From assembly GCF_020165495.1 (NCBI RefSeq), contig NZ_JAIUIE010000004.1:1-64000 (forward strand): a stretch of 64,000 bases of DNA, read 5' to 3'. This document shows, piece by piece, positions 16,474 to 25,955 of this stretch. The translations under genes and the position numbers were made by a program. Below the pieces are notes generated by a model that worked only from the letters and a program-made list of their open reading frames with translations, did not search any database and was not told where the DNA came from. The stretch's first letter is position 1; every line of letters begins with the position of its first letter. The stretch is from Mesorhizobium sp. BR1-1-16 (lineage in GTDB: Bacteria > Pseudomonadota > Alphaproteobacteria > Rhizobiales > Kaistiaceae).

Positions 16474-17429
16474 GTGCCGCGGTCCTTCGATTCGTTGCCG
16501 CCGAGCGCACGGACATAGAAATATCCAAGCGCCATCAGGATGAGGAACAGGAGCACCGAATAAGCCGACGCCACGCCCCAGCGCTGCCGCCCGAAGGCGA
16601 GCTCGTAGATGTGCGTGATCCAGATATGCGAGGCGTTCGACGGGCCGCCGCCGGTCATGATCCACGGGATAATGAACGAATTGAAGTTCGATACCGCGAG
16701 CAGAAGGACGGTCACGGTCGAGACACTGCTGAGATGGGGAAAGGTGACATGCCAGAAGCGCTGCCACGCATTGGCGCCGTCGACCTTCGCCGCCCGCAGC
16801 AATTGATCGGGGACTGTCTGCAAGCCGGCCATCATCATGATCATGGCGAAGGGAAACTCGCGCCAGATGTTCACGACGATCAGCGCCGGAAGCACGGTAT
16901 CGACATTGTCGATGAAATTGGGCGGCCGGCTGGTAATGCCGAGGCCGACCAGGACGGCGCCGATGACGCCGAAATCGGAGTGGTAGATCCACTTCCAGAT
17001 ATAGGAGGCGGCGACCGCGCTGATGACCCAGGGAATGATCAAGATGGCGCGCATCACGCCTCGACCGAAAAAATCGCGATGCAAAGCCAGCGCAGCGCCA
17101 AACCCGAGCATGAACGAGAATACCGTAGACCCGAACGTCCAGACCACCGTATTCCAGGTGACGCGCCAGAATACGTCGCTGCTCAGGATCGCCGTATAAT
17201 TCTCCATGCCGACAAAGATCTTGTCGCGGAGCTGCAGACTGGGCGGTGTCTTGTAGAAAGAAAGATCGATCGTGTAGTAAATCGGATAGGCGATGACGAT
17301 CAGCATCACCACGATCGACGGCAGCACATAGGCATAGTCGACGCGGTGCTGCCACATTGCGCGCAGCGCGCCGGGTTCGCCTCGTGGGGATGTGCGGGAG
17401 GGTTCAGCCCGGCCAGTCGCAGTCGTCAC
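16470..17429 (-). CDS. CUT1 sugar ABC transporter permease (MalF-like), second system
   Basis: About 319 aa with an EAA loop LLRAAKVDGANAWQRFWHVTFP and MTGGGPSNASHIWI. No ATG is available before residue 25 of the mature frame. I prefer the GTG at 17429, which has GAGG 8 nt upstream; a GTG at 17465 would add 12 residues without a ribosome-binding site. The long polar N terminus before the first helix (WQHRVDYAYVLPSIVV) is unusual but common in rhizobial members. It follows the binding protein gene by 78 nt. Confidence 0.88.
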   Translation of the reverse strand: MTTATGRAEPSRTSPRGEPGALRAMWQHRVDYAYVLPSIVVMLIVIAYPIYYTIDLSFYKTPPSLQLRDKIFVGMENYTAILSSDVFWRVTWNTVVWTFGSTVFSFMLGFGAALALHRDFFGRGVMRAILIIPWVISAVAASYIWKWIYHSDFGVIGAVLVGLGITSRPPNFIDNVDTVLPALIVVNIWREFPFAMIMMMAGLQTVPDQLLRAAKVDGANAWQRFWHVTFPHLSSVSTVTVLLLAVSNFNSFIIPWIMTGGGPSNASHIWITHIYELAFGRQRWGVASAYSVLLFLILMALGYFYVRALGGNESKDRGT

Positions 17430-17507
17430 GGTGCGCACCTCTGCATGATGGGGCGTTCCGGCCACACCGCGAGGGCGTGGCCGGTCGGATCGTGCGTTGG
17501 TTTCGGT

Positions 17508-18989
17508 CTAGAGCCCGCCGCCCGCCATCAGGTCCTTGACCTTCTTCGCCGCGTCATCAGCCGACTGGTCGACTGTCATCGCGCCGGTCAAGGCGTTCTG
17601 CAGCATGTCCGGGACGATGATATTCATGATTTCGGGCGATTCCGGCAGGGCCGGAAAGGGAACACCATAAGGCAGCATCGAGGTGGTCACGTCGAGGAAC
17701 GGCGTGGTCTCGAGCCGCGTCTTCATCCATTTGGTCAGGAAGCCGTTGAGATTGCCGGGGTTCGATCCGACCCAGGCGAGCTTCAGCGACCATTCGGGGC
17801 TCGTCCACATGCAGATGAGCGCCTTCGCCGCCGGCTCGTCGACCTTCCCGCCATCCACATACTCAGGCTTCAGGATGTGGATGTTGGAACCGCCGAAGAC
17901 CACCGCGCGCTTGCCGTCCGGCCCTGCCGGAATGAGCCCGTAGCGCATGTTGTCGATGACGGTCTGCGCCTTCTCCGCGTCGGCGCCCGTCGCCTTCTTC
18001 TGGAGGTCGAGCATGACGTTGTAGTCGGAGGGGTGCGAGATCATCATGCCGAGCTGTCCGGCGAGGAACAGCGGCTGGTTGTCCGCCTGCTGGTTGGTCA
18101 GCGCCGAGACGGGCACCGATTTGTCCCGGACATACATGTCGTAGGAGGCCTGCAGCGCCGCCTTGCTCTGCGCACTGCTGAGCTCGACCTCCTTGTAGGT
18201 CGGATCGGACGACGCCTCGTCGAAGACGCCGCCGCCATAGGCCCAGAGTTGCGGCATGAAGCGATAAGGCGTGTTGCCGGCATTCTTGCGCGCGACGAGG
18301 CCGTACCCGGAGATGCCGAGCTTGTCGTGGATCTGCTTGGAATATTTGACGACTTCGTCCCAGGTCGCCGGCGGCTTCTCGGGGTCGAGACCGGCGCGCT
18401 TGAAGACGTCCGCGTTCCAGATGAAGCCCATCGTCTCATTATTGGTCGGCACGCCATAGGTCACGCCGTCCCAGGTCACGGCCTTCATCGCGCCGGGCCA
18501 GAAATCCTCGCTCGTATAGCCGATATCCTCGGGCTTCAGCGGCTGCAGATAGCCCTTGGCGGCAAATTCGGTGCCGCCGAGGATCTGCAGACGAACGACC
18601 ATTGGCGCCGCATTGCCAAGCAGTGCGGTGCGGAACTTGTCGAGCAGATCGTTATAGGTGATGCCCTGGTCTTCGAGGACGATGTTCGGATAGGTCGCCC
18701 GGAACGCCTCGAAGAACTCCTTGTAGTTCTGCCTCAGAATATCGGGATCGCCTTCGAAGACGCCTTGATACCACAGCGTCACGCGGCCCTTGTAGTCCAG
18801 TGGCGTGACCTTGGCGCAGTCGGCGGCCGTATCGAAGTCCTTGGTACCGGCGACCGATTTCACGTATTCGGGCGACCATTTGCTCAGATCAACGGGGGGC
18901 GCGGCGAGCGCTGACGTCGACAACAGCGACGTGATGAAAGCGGTGGCGACGGCGCCGCAAACCGCGGCTCCGACTTTGGACCTCGTCAT
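17508..18989 (-). CDS. Periplasmic binding protein of the second CUT1 importer
   Basis: A 493-aa family-1 solute-binding protein, longer than the usual 410-430 aa. A signal peptide ends SALA, with the mature protein starting APPVDLSKWSPEYVKS. The ATG at 18989 is 6 nt after GGAGG; an in-frame upstream start is rejected. The gene is first in its operon and divergent from a mandelate-racemase-type dehydratase, which suggests the ligand is a sugar or sugar acid that this enzyme, or enzymes elsewhere, can use. Confidence 0.9.
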   Translation of the reverse strand: MTRSKVGAAVCGAVATAFITSLLSTSALAAPPVDLSKWSPEYVKSVAGTKDFDTAADCAKVTPLDYKGRVTLWYQGVFEGDPDILRQNYKEFFEAFRATYPNIVLEDQGITYNDLLDKFRTALLGNAAPMVVRLQILGGTEFAAKGYLQPLKPEDIGYTSEDFWPGAMKAVTWDGVTYGVPTNNETMGFIWNADVFKRAGLDPEKPPATWDEVVKYSKQIHDKLGISGYGLVARKNAGNTPYRFMPQLWAYGGGVFDEASSDPTYKEVELSSAQSKAALQASYDMYVRDKSVPVSALTNQQADNQPLFLAGQLGMMISHPSDYNVMLDLQKKATGADAEKAQTVIDNMRYGLIPAGPDGKRAVVFGGSNIHILKPEYVDGGKVDEPAAKALICMWTSPEWSLKLAWVGSNPGNLNGFLTKWMKTRLETTPFLDVTTSMLPYGVPFPALPESPEIMNIIVPDMLQNALTGAMTVDQSADDAAKKVKDLMAGGGL

Positions 18990-19407
18990 CGGTTTCCTCC
19001 AAATCTCCCATTCCGCCTCCCTCACAGGGGTTGGCGGTATTCTTTTCCGGGACTGCAGGGAACACGACGCTTGGCGACGCCTTTTTGTGTTCCCTTGATG
19101 CTGCCCAGGTTGTCAGATCAAGGATTGCGAGTTAACGCGGTTGCATCGTACATTAAATTTCGAAATCCACGCAATGTTTTGGACGTCGTGCATCACAATT
19201 ACCGGCTCGGGCTCGCGGCAAAAAGCCAGTCGCGGCCAGCGTGGCGTCACCATCAATCGATAATGCGGTCTTCGTAACCGGCTCATTGGCCGGCCGAGAC
19301 CGAATAGGGAGCGGGAGCGCGACAGGCGCCGGCAACGAACCGGCTGCGCGCATCCCGGACAATGCGCGGGTCCAACCCGCACGTACAAGGATGGAAAGCG
19401 GAAGCAC
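18990..19407. other. Divergent intergenic region, 418 bp
   Basis: This region separates the importer operon (minus) from the dehydratase (plus) and must hold both promoters. It is locally AT-richer around 19140-19200. It contains a 10-bp palindrome ATTTCGAAAT (19157-19166), a possible operator core. I see no convincing gene here. Confidence 0.4.
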
Positions 19408-20568
19408 ATGAAGATCGCGAATATCCGGCCCTGGCTGATCAAGTCGAGCGCGTCCTATTGGGGTGAGTTCCTGTTCGTGGAGGTCACCACCGACGAGGGG
19501 ATCACGGGATGGGGCGAGATCACCACCACGACAAAGATCGCCAACCGGGCGTTGACGGCGATGCTGCGCCAGATCAGCAAGATCCTCGAGGGCGAGGATG
19601 CGAGCCGCATCGAGCATCTCTGGCACAAGGTGTTCCGCGGCTTCACCTATATGGGCAGCCGGGGGGCGGCCGTCGAATGCCTCAGCGCCATCGACATCGC
19701 GCTGTGGGACATTCGTGGCAAGGAGCTCGGCAAGCCGATCTATGAACTGCTCGGCGGACCGGTGCGCGATGAAATCGCGCTCTATACCCATCCCGACCAG
19801 CGCAAGTTCACCACCAAGGAAGGCGTCGTCAACGAGGTCCGCGACATCGTCAATTCGGGCCATACCGCGCTCAAGTTCGACCCGTTCGCCTATCAGGGCC
19901 TTCGCGTCGATGGCCTCGCCCGCGAGCAGCGCGACGGCTATCTCGATGGATCGATGACACGGAAGGACGAGCGCGAGGCTGCCGAGCTCACCGCGCTCAT
20001 CCGCGAGACGGTCGGCCCGGATATCGAGGTGCTGATCGATGCTCACGGCCGCTTCGACGTGCCGACCGCGATTCGGCTTTGCCGGACACTGGAGGAAGCG
20101 GGCGACATCGACTGGTTCGAGGAGCCGTGCCCGCCCGAGAGCATCAACGCCCTCAAGCAGGTGCGCGAGAAGGTCAGCGCGGCCATTTCATGGGGCGAGC
20201 GCGGGCATACCAAATGGGATTTCGTCCCCATCCTTGAGAACAAGCTCGCCGATTACATCATGCCGGACGTGACATGGACGGGTGGCATCACAGAGCTCAA
20301 GAAGATCTCGGCCTTGTGCGAGGCCTACTACATCCCGGTTTCGCCGCATGATGCCGCCGGCCCGATCAATGTCGTCGCCGGCGCGCAGGTGATGATGACG
20401 GTTCCCAACTTCTACAAGCTGGAGACGTCGGAGTGGAACCTCTCGAAATATGACCATCTCATCGACGTGCCGCTCGATAACTCCAATGGCAGCCTCAAGC
20501 TCAATCCGGCACCGGGTCTCGGCATCGAAATGAACCGCGACTATCTGGAAGCGAACGTGGTGGAATAA
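19408..20568 (+). CDS. Sugar acid dehydratase, mandelate racemase/muconate lactonizing enzyme superfamily (galactonate dehydratase-like)
   Basis: A 386-aa enolase-superfamily enzyme. An N-terminal capping domain includes EVTTDEGITGWGEI. The barrel carries the metal ligands in LIDAHGRFD (Asp), WFEEPCPP (Glu) and SWGERG (Glu), and the catalytic His in VSPHDAAGP. Such enzymes abstract the alpha proton of aldonates to give 2-keto-3-deoxy acids. The motifs place it near D-galactonate/gluconate/mannonate dehydratases, but the substrate is not fixed. GGAAG precedes the ATG. It is transcribed alone and ends at a strong hairpin. Confidence 0.85.
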   Translation: MKIANIRPWLIKSSASYWGEFLFVEVTTDEGITGWGEITTTTKIANRALTAMLRQISKILEGEDASRIEHLWHKVFRGFTYMGSRGAAVECLSAIDIALWDIRGKELGKPIYELLGGPVRDEIALYTHPDQRKFTTKEGVVNEVRDIVNSGHTALKFDPFAYQGLRVDGLAREQRDGYLDGSMTRKDEREAAELTALIRETVGPDIEVLIDAHGRFDVPTAIRLCRTLEEAGDIDWFEEPCPPESINALKQVREKVSAAISWGERGHTKWDFVPILENKLADYIMPDVTWTGGITELKKISALCEAYYIPVSPHDAAGPINVVAGAQVMMTVPNFYKLETSEWNLSKYDHLIDVPLDNSNGSLKLNPAPGLGIEMNRDYLEANVVE

Positions 20569-20570
20569 AA

Positions 20571-20605
20571 AGGCGGAGGCCGGGATCAGCTCCCGGCCTC
20601 CGCCT
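20571..20605 (+). terminator. Hairpin after the dehydratase gene
   Basis: Perfect 15-bp stem AGGCGGAGGCCGGGA/TCCCGGCCTCCGCCT with a 5-nt loop, starting 2 nt after the stop. No clear T-run follows. Confidence 0.7.
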
Positions 20606-20724
20606 CCGCCAAAGGTGACGGAGCGGCGAACATCAAAGGCTGGCGGTGCATGCACTCGTCTCGCCGCCACGCAGAAAACCCAGCCGAAAAGTGATCCTTC
20701 CGCTTGGGCGTCGGTCCATGCAAG

Positions 20725-21792
20725 ATGTCCTCTGAGCAAGGGGCTGATGGACAGGCGCGGGGCATGTCGAGCGAAAGGCTGCAGCGGGTCGGTCCGTTCG
20801 TATCGCTGGCAGAGGTTCTCGGCCGGTATGGCGTTGCGCTGGATATTGCCGCGGAGGGAACAGGCGTCGACCCGGCCCTGCTGGTCGATCAGAACGCCAT
20901 CATCCCGTTCAGGGCTGCCTGCCGGCTGATCCAGCGCGCGGCGCTGCTCAGCGGCTGCCGCGACATCGGCCTCCAGATCGGCATGCTGCATGATTTCCGT
21001 TCGCTCGGCGTCGTCGGCCAGTTGATGCAGCATGCGCCGACCCTCGGCGACGCGATCCTCGATTTTGTGCGCAACCAGCACCGCAATTCCCGCGGGGCGG
21101 TGGTCTATCTGATGCAGCTCGGCGATGCCTTCAATCTCGGATATGGCATCTATGAGCGGCACGAACCCGGCGCCGACCAGATCTATGATGTGGCGATCGC
21201 GATCGCGGTCAACACCATTCGCCGGCTGGCCGGACCGCGCGCCGGACCGGTCGAAGTTCTGCTGTGCCACCGCGGCGTGGCGCCGCGCGCGCATTACGAA
21301 GCGGTTCTGGGCTGTCCGGTGCGGCTCAACCAACCGCATGCCACGGTCGTGGTGTCGAGCGAGGCGATGCGCCTTCCCATCCCCGGTGCGAACGCTGTGA
21401 TGAGGCAGCAGCTCGCTGCCATCGTCGAAGCGGCGCTATCGTTGGGCAAGCTTGATTTCGCCGCACATGTCCGCCACGTCCTGAAGCCCGGCATCCTGCT
21501 CGGCGACGCGTCGGCCGAACGGATCGCGCGCCAGATCGGCGTCCACATTCGCACGCTCAATCGCCGCCTGCACGACGAGGGCACCAACTTCCGTGCCATC
21601 GAGCAGGACGTCCGCTATGCGACAGCCTGCGAATTGCTGAGCCTCACCGACCTCGACATCTCAGACATTTCGGCCGCCCTCTCCTATGGAACGCCGAGCG
21701 CCTTCGACCGGGCCTTCCGCCGCTGGGCCTCGCTTTCACCGACGGCATGGCGGCAGCAAGACGCGGCCCGATGGACGGCGGAGACAACTTGA
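20725..21792 (+). CDS. AraC-family transcriptional regulator with arabinose-binding-like N domain
   Basis: About 355 aa. The N-terminal part (PFRAACRLIQRAALLSG...LGLQIG-type region through GVVGQLMQHAPTLGDAI) matches the Arabinose_bd domain of OruR/ArgR-type AraC proteins. The C-terminal double helix-turn-helix includes SAERIARQIGVHIRTLNRRLHDEG and DISDISAALSYGTPSAFDRAFRRW. The start is uncertain: ATG at 20725 or 20764, neither with a strong ribosome-binding site. It is a single gene between a terminator and a lipoprotein gene, and its targets are not evident. Confidence 0.87.
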   Translation: MSSEQGADGQARGMSSERLQRVGPFVSLAEVLGRYGVALDIAAEGTGVDPALLVDQNAIIPFRAACRLIQRAALLSGCRDIGLQIGMLHDFRSLGVVGQLMQHAPTLGDAILDFVRNQHRNSRGAVVYLMQLGDAFNLGYGIYERHEPGADQIYDVAIAIAVNTIRRLAGPRAGPVEVLLCHRGVAPRAHYEAVLGCPVRLNQPHATVVVSSEAMRLPIPGANAVMRQQLAAIVEAALSLGKLDFAAHVRHVLKPGILLGDASAERIARQIGVHIRTLNRRLHDEGTNFRAIEQDVRYATACELLSLTDLDISDISAALSYGTPSAFDRAFRRWASLSPTAWRQQDAARWTAETT

Positions 21793-21955
21793 CCGGCGCA
21801 GGACGCTGGCGACGGCGCGTCTGCACGATCGCCGACGCTCATCGGCCAAGGCGCGACGGCTGATATCCACCGATCGGCCACCGCCGTTCGAAATTGACTT
21901 GCCGGCTGGCGAGAGGGGGGATCATCTCTCCGCATTGACGCTCGGAGGATTCGAG

Positions 21956-22321
21956 ATGATGAAGCATGCATTCCTGGTCGCAGCGCTGTTGCCGCTGGCA
22001 GCCTGCGCCTCCACCACGCCGCCGCCCGCCCAGACAGCCGCGACAGCACCAACCCTCGCTGCCGACAGCCCCTACCAGAAGATGAGTTGCGCCGAACTGA
22101 GCAGCGCCGAGCGAAATGCCGCTTCGGACATCGCCTGGGCGCGGCGGCAGCAGCAGGAGACCTTCTCCGGCGACAGCACCAGCAATGTGACCTTCAACAT
22201 GCCGATCGGCGGCGGTGGCTCAGGCGTCACTACGGGTCGCAACTCCGGCCCGACCGTCACCCGCGCCAAGCGCGAGCAGGCGGCGCTCCGCGACGCCATG
22301 GCGGCCAAGGGCTGCAGCTAG
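21956..22321 (+). CDS. Small lipoprotein, function unknown (121 aa)
   Basis: The protein starts MMKHAFLVAALLPLAACAST, a lipoprotein signal with lipobox LAAC (Cys17). A Pro/Thr/Ala-rich linker and a domain containing MSCAELSSAERNA follow. Its middle is rich in Gly/Thr (IGGGGSGVTTG), and a basic helix and GCS close the C terminus. The ATG is 6 nt after CGGAGGA. Its TAG stop interlocks with that of the convergent gene (CTAG, 2-nt overlap). A similar architecture is common in uncharacterised alphaproteobacterial lipoproteins. Confidence 0.8.
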   Translation: MMKHAFLVAALLPLAACASTTPPPAQTAATAPTLAADSPYQKMSCAELSSAERNAASDIAWARRQQQETFSGDSTSNVTFNMPIGGGGSGVTTGRNSGPTVTRAKREQAALRDAMAAKGCS

Positions 22322-23580
22322 CCGCGAATGGCGGCTGTGTAGTCTGCGAGAACCTGCTCGACCGCGAAGGAGACATGTCCTTCCGCCGTCAGCGGGCCAG
22401 CACCTGCCGCGCGCGGCAGGAATTGCGACACCAGCGTCTCCGGAATGGTCCGTCCATCGAGCGTCGCCATGAGCCGTGCCACGGCGGCTTCGGCCTGCGG
22501 ATCCGGCCAGTAGTAACGGATGCGGTCGCTGTAGCTGTAGTGGCGCAGCAGATGCTGCTCCTCCGCCGTGCCCGGATAGTGGCTCTGCCAGTTCTTCGGC
22601 TCGGCCAGCATCAGCGCTTCCATCGCCTCGGCGAGCGGCCTTCCGCGATAGGCCGGGTCAAGCTCGGCAGCGATGAGGTCGAGCCCGTAGAGTGCCTCGC
22701 GAAGCGCGAAGGTCAGGCCCGGGCCGACCTTCAGGATCGAGAACCCATCGCCGACCAGCGCAGCGAGGCGGTCGACCGGCTGATAGTCCGTCGAGTGGGC
22801 CTCGAAGATGAAATCCGTCTCGCTGTCCAGCACGGCAACGAGCGCGCGTGCACGCTCCGGCTGATAGCGGACGACGCTCTCATGGCCGAATTCGACGCCC
22901 GGCTGCACGACGATGCCGATGGCGCGGGCGAAAGCCGCTTCGAGCCCGGCCTTCGCGAAGACGGCGCGATGAATGGCGATCGTCTTTTTTGCCGCTGCCG
23001 CGCTGGTCGGCTCAAGATGATCAAGCGCATGGGTCGCGCCGCCCGGCGTCGGAACCTCGGTCCCGATGACATAGACAGGCGGCGGCAGGCCGGCATCATG
23101 CGCCGCCCGTTCGGCAGCAGCAGCGAGCCGCGCCGCGCGATGCGCTGTCACTTCGTCGTCGAGCGCCTCCGGCTCGCCGAGGCAGCCCATGGAGGCATCG
23201 AGATGGATCTTCGAGAAGCCTGCCGCGACGAAGGCGGCGACCATCGCCTCAGCCTTGGCCAGCGCCTCGTCCGCGGCGAGTTTTCGCCACGGATTAGGGC
23301 CAAGGTGATCGCCGCCGAAGATGATCCGACCGGCGTCAAAACCCTCCTCCACCGCGATGGCGAGCACGAAACGGCGGAAATCGGCCGGCGTCATGCCGGT
23401 ATAGCCGCCATCCTGATTGACCTGGTTGCAGGTCGCCTCGATCAGCACAGGCTCGGTCCCGGTCTTGCCATGACGGAAGGTCGCGCGGATGACGGCTGGA
23501 TGCGCCGAGCACACCGACGTGATTCCCATGCGGCGGCCGGCGCGGCGCGCCTTCGGCATATCGAGGAAGAAATCGGACAT
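22318..23580 (-). CDS. GatZ/KbaZ-family protein, probably D-tagatose 6-phosphate 4-epimerase
   Basis: A 420-aa KbaZ/GatZ-type TIM-barrel protein, with IEATCNQVNQDGGYTGM, FGGDHLGPNPW, HLDASMGC and VIGTEVPTPGG. In Escherichia coli GatZ/KbaZ supports the catalytic GatY/KbaY aldolase. Agrobacterium homologues in a hexitol pathway were shown to be D-tagatose 6-phosphate 4-epimerases (EC 5.1.3.40). No GatY/KbaY gene is in this window and a sugar kinase is coupled to this gene, so the epimerase role, giving fructose 6-phosphate, is the better inference. The ATG at 23580 shares a base with the kinase stop (TGATG). Confidence 0.8.
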   Translation of the reverse strand: MSDFFLDMPKARRAGRRMGITSVCSAHPAVIRATFRHGKTGTEPVLIEATCNQVNQDGGYTGMTPADFRRFVLAIAVEEGFDAGRIIFGGDHLGPNPWRKLAADEALAKAEAMVAAFVAAGFSKIHLDASMGCLGEPEALDDEVTAHRAARLAAAAERAAHDAGLPPPVYVIGTEVPTPGGATHALDHLEPTSAAAAKKTIAIHRAVFAKAGLEAAFARAIGIVVQPGVEFGHESVVRYQPERARALVAVLDSETDFIFEAHSTDYQPVDRLAALVGDGFSILKVGPGLTFALREALYGLDLIAAELDPAYRGRPLAEAMEALMLAEPKNWQSHYPGTAEEQHLLRHYSYSDRIRYYWPDPQAEAAVARLMATLDGRTIPETLVSQFLPRAAGAGPLTAEGHVSFAVEQVLADYTAAIRG

Positions 23581-24533
23581 CAAAGGCTCCTGACGGTCGC
23601 ACCGGCAATGAAGGCGTCGAGCTCGGCGAAGGTCGAGGTGCCCTCCATGGGGCCCTTGATCGTCACCGTCCGCGCGCCGGCCGCATTGGCATAGCGGAGC
23701 GATTCCTCGATGCCGAGGCCAAATCTCCGGCAGACGAGGAAGGTGGCGCCGAAGCTGTCGCCGGCCCCGGTCGGATCGACCTCCTCGACGACGAAGCCGG
23801 GCATGTCGGTCCGGCCGTTGCTGTCGAAATGACTGGCTCCTGCCGCGCCGCGCTTCAGAACGATCTCGCGGACACCGGCCTGCAGGAGCGCGGCGATGGC
23901 AGCATTTTCCTCGCCGGCTCCCGCGAACATCATCAGTTCCTCGCCGGAGGGCAGGAAAAGATCGGTCGCCGCGAGGACGCGGTCGAGAGCGGCCCGGCCG
24001 GAGGGATCGCGCAGCATTTCCGGACGAATATTCGGATCGAAGGACACCGTGCCGCCCTTTGCCTTCAAGGCAGGAATGGCGGCGGATACCATGCCGTGCA
24101 CGGCCGGCATCGGTAGGCCCGACCCCATGACATGGAGATGCGCCGCGGCGTGGAGCACGACCTCGGCCTCCGGGGTCGCCGCGATCCGGCCGGCCGCGCT
24201 GTCGCGCATATTGTAGACGAAGGCGCGGCTGCCATCGGTGCGATAGCGGACGAATGCGCTGCCGGTCGCCGCGCCCGGCAGGACAGCCACGGCCGAAACG
24301 TCGACGCCGTCGCGCCGCAGCCGTTCGAGGTTGAGCGTGCCGAAATCATCGTCGCCAACCGCCGAGACGATCGCCGCGGCCGCGCCGAGCTTGCCGACCT
24401 GGTCGATGAAGATCGCCGGGGCGCCGCTGGCGAAGGGCCCGATCAGCGGCTGCGGCTCCAGAAAGCCCTCGCCGAGGGTGGTGGCCATGATCTCCACCAA
24501 GATCTCGCCGATCGTGACGATCGTGCCGTCCAT
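23580..24533 (-). CDS. PfkB-family sugar kinase, probably tagatose kinase
   Basis: A 317-aa ribokinase-fold kinase. The N terminus reads VTIGEILVEIMATT, a Gly-rich sugar-binding region follows, and the PfkB signature DPTGAGDSFGATF places the catalytic base at Asp259. The ATG at 24533 follows an AGGAC site. Translation is coupled to the GatZ-type gene. In that context the likely reaction is phosphorylation of D-tagatose at O6. PfkB substrate specificity cannot be read from sequence, so fructose or another ketose remains possible. Confidence 0.83.
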   Translation of the reverse strand: MDGTIVTIGEILVEIMATTLGEGFLEPQPLIGPFASGAPAIFIDQVGKLGAAAAIVSAVGDDDFGTLNLERLRRDGVDVSAVAVLPGAATGSAFVRYRTDGSRAFVYNMRDSAAGRIAATPEAEVVLHAAAHLHVMGSGLPMPAVHGMVSAAIPALKAKGGTVSFDPNIRPEMLRDPSGRAALDRVLAATDLFLPSGEELMMFAGAGEENAAIAALLQAGVREIVLKRGAAGASHFDSNGRTDMPGFVVEEVDPTGAGDSFGATFLVCRRFGLGIEESLRYANAAGARTVTIKGPMEGTSTFAELDAFIAGATVRSL

Positions 24534-24566
24534 GGTCGTCCTGCCTTTCCTGGGGCGAGCGCCCCG

Positions 24567-25799
24567 TCAGGAGCGGAACAGCGTGATCGGCTGTTCGCTC
24601 GCATAGATCGCGCGCTCGTCGATCGAGAACATGCGCTGGTGCATGATGAGGGCGCCGCCGAGCGCCGGGCCTTCCAGCCCGAGCGAGGATATCTCGACCT
24701 TCGGCATCGGAAAGCCCTCAAGAAACTCGCGCCGCATCGCTGCCTCGACCTCGGCTGCGACGGGGCGAAACACCGGCGCGACCGTCCCGCCGAGAATGAT
24801 CACGCCGGGATTGAGCACGCTGGTCAGCTGGACGAGGCCGATGGCAAGGCGGCGGCCCCATTCCGACGCGGTGCGCAGCGCAGCTTCCTCGCCGGCATCG
24901 AGCGCGGCGAGGAAGCTGTCGAACCCGTCGGCCGGATCAGCGCCGTTGGCGCGGTAGCGGGCAACGAGGGCGTCCTTGCCGATATAGCTTTCAAGATGGC
25001 CCGGCTTGTGACGGCCGACGAAGAACCCCTCGCCGCCGACGACGATCTGCCCGAACTCGCCAGCAAGCCCGGCCGAGCCGCGAAACAACCGTCCGCCGAT
25101 GACCACACCGCCGCCAGCTCCGTTCTCGATCAGCAGGAACGCCACCGTCTCGGAGCGGTGCACCGTATCGCGATAAGTCTCGGCGATGGCGAAGGCATTG
25201 GCGTCGTTCTCGATCTGGATCGGCAGATTGAGGCCCGGCATCTGCCCGGCAAGCCGTTTGGCGATCATTTCCTTCAGCGGCACATGGCGCCAACCGATCA
25301 TCAGCGCATTGATCACATGGCCATCGGGATCAAGCAGTGCGGGCAGCGTCACGCAGAGGCCGCGGACACGATCCGCCTCGCCAAGCGCCTCGATCATCCT
25401 GCCGATCATTTCGGTGAGACGGTCGGAGACCTCATCGGGGCTCATCTCGAAGGTCGGATAGCGGATCGACTCGTGGCGGAGTTCGCGCGCCGCCATATCG
25501 ATGGCGACGACGGTCAGGCGATCGACGCCGATCTCGGCGCCCAGAAAGCGCGCCCCCGAAGGATCGAGGCCGATATGGATGCCGGGCCGGCCGGTGCGGG
25601 CCGGACTCTCATCGCGCGGCATGTCGGGCCGCTCGATGACGAGAGCGTCGGCCATCAGATTGGCGATGATGTTGCCAGTGGTCGAGCGATTGAGGCCGAG
25701 CACGCGTGCAAGATCGGCCCGGCTCATGCCGCCATTGCGGAATAAGGCGTTGAGGGCCCGGATTTCATTGAGATAGCGGACGGATTGGGGCGTTGCCAC
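24567..25799 (-). CDS. ROK-family transcriptional repressor lacking the zinc-binding motif
   Basis: A 410-aa protein. An N-terminal winged helix (MSRADLARVLGLNRSTTGNIIANL) is followed by a ROK sugar-kinase-like domain with ENDANAFAIAE and GAGGGVVIGGRLFRGSAGLAGEFGQ. ROK proteins normally continue with GH and a zinc site CxCGxxGCxE. Here the region reads EFGQIVV, then FVGRHKPGHLES, with no Cys, so zinc binding and kinase activity are unlikely. It starts with GTG at 25799 without a clear Shine-Dalgarno. It lies 33 nt upstream of the kinase and probably controls the kinase and GatZ genes and the divergent dehydrogenases. Confidence 0.88.
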   Translation of the reverse strand: MATPQSVRYLNEIRALNALFRNGGMSRADLARVLGLNRSTTGNIIANLMADALVIERPDMPRDESPARTGRPGIHIGLDPSGARFLGAEIGVDRLTVVAIDMAARELRHESIRYPTFEMSPDEVSDRLTEMIGRMIEALGEADRVRGLCVTLPALLDPDGHVINALMIGWRHVPLKEMIAKRLAGQMPGLNLPIQIENDANAFAIAETYRDTVHRSETVAFLLIENGAGGGVVIGGRLFRGSAGLAGEFGQIVVGGEGFFVGRHKPGHLESYIGKDALVARYRANGADPADGFDSFLAALDAGEEAALRTASEWGRRLAIGLVQLTSVLNPGVIILGGTVAPVFRPVAAEVEAAMRREFLEGFPMPKVEISSLGLEGPALGGALIMHQRMFSIDERAIYASEQPITLFRS

Positions 25800-25955
25800 G
25801 TGGCTCTGGGCTCGGCTTCGATCGGAATGGGGGATCCAGCCCGGCGGCCGGGTCGCTCCTGAGCGTATCGCTTCTGATTACTGCGTCTTGCGCATGGCGA
25901 GAAGCGTTTCGCAGAGCCTTGTCACCAGCGCGAAGGGCCCGCGCCATGGGGACAT

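Noticed and set aside
16359-18914. 851-codon plus-strand frame
   Set aside because: It is antisense to permease and binding-protein genes; its composition is the usual mirror of GC-rich coding DNA.
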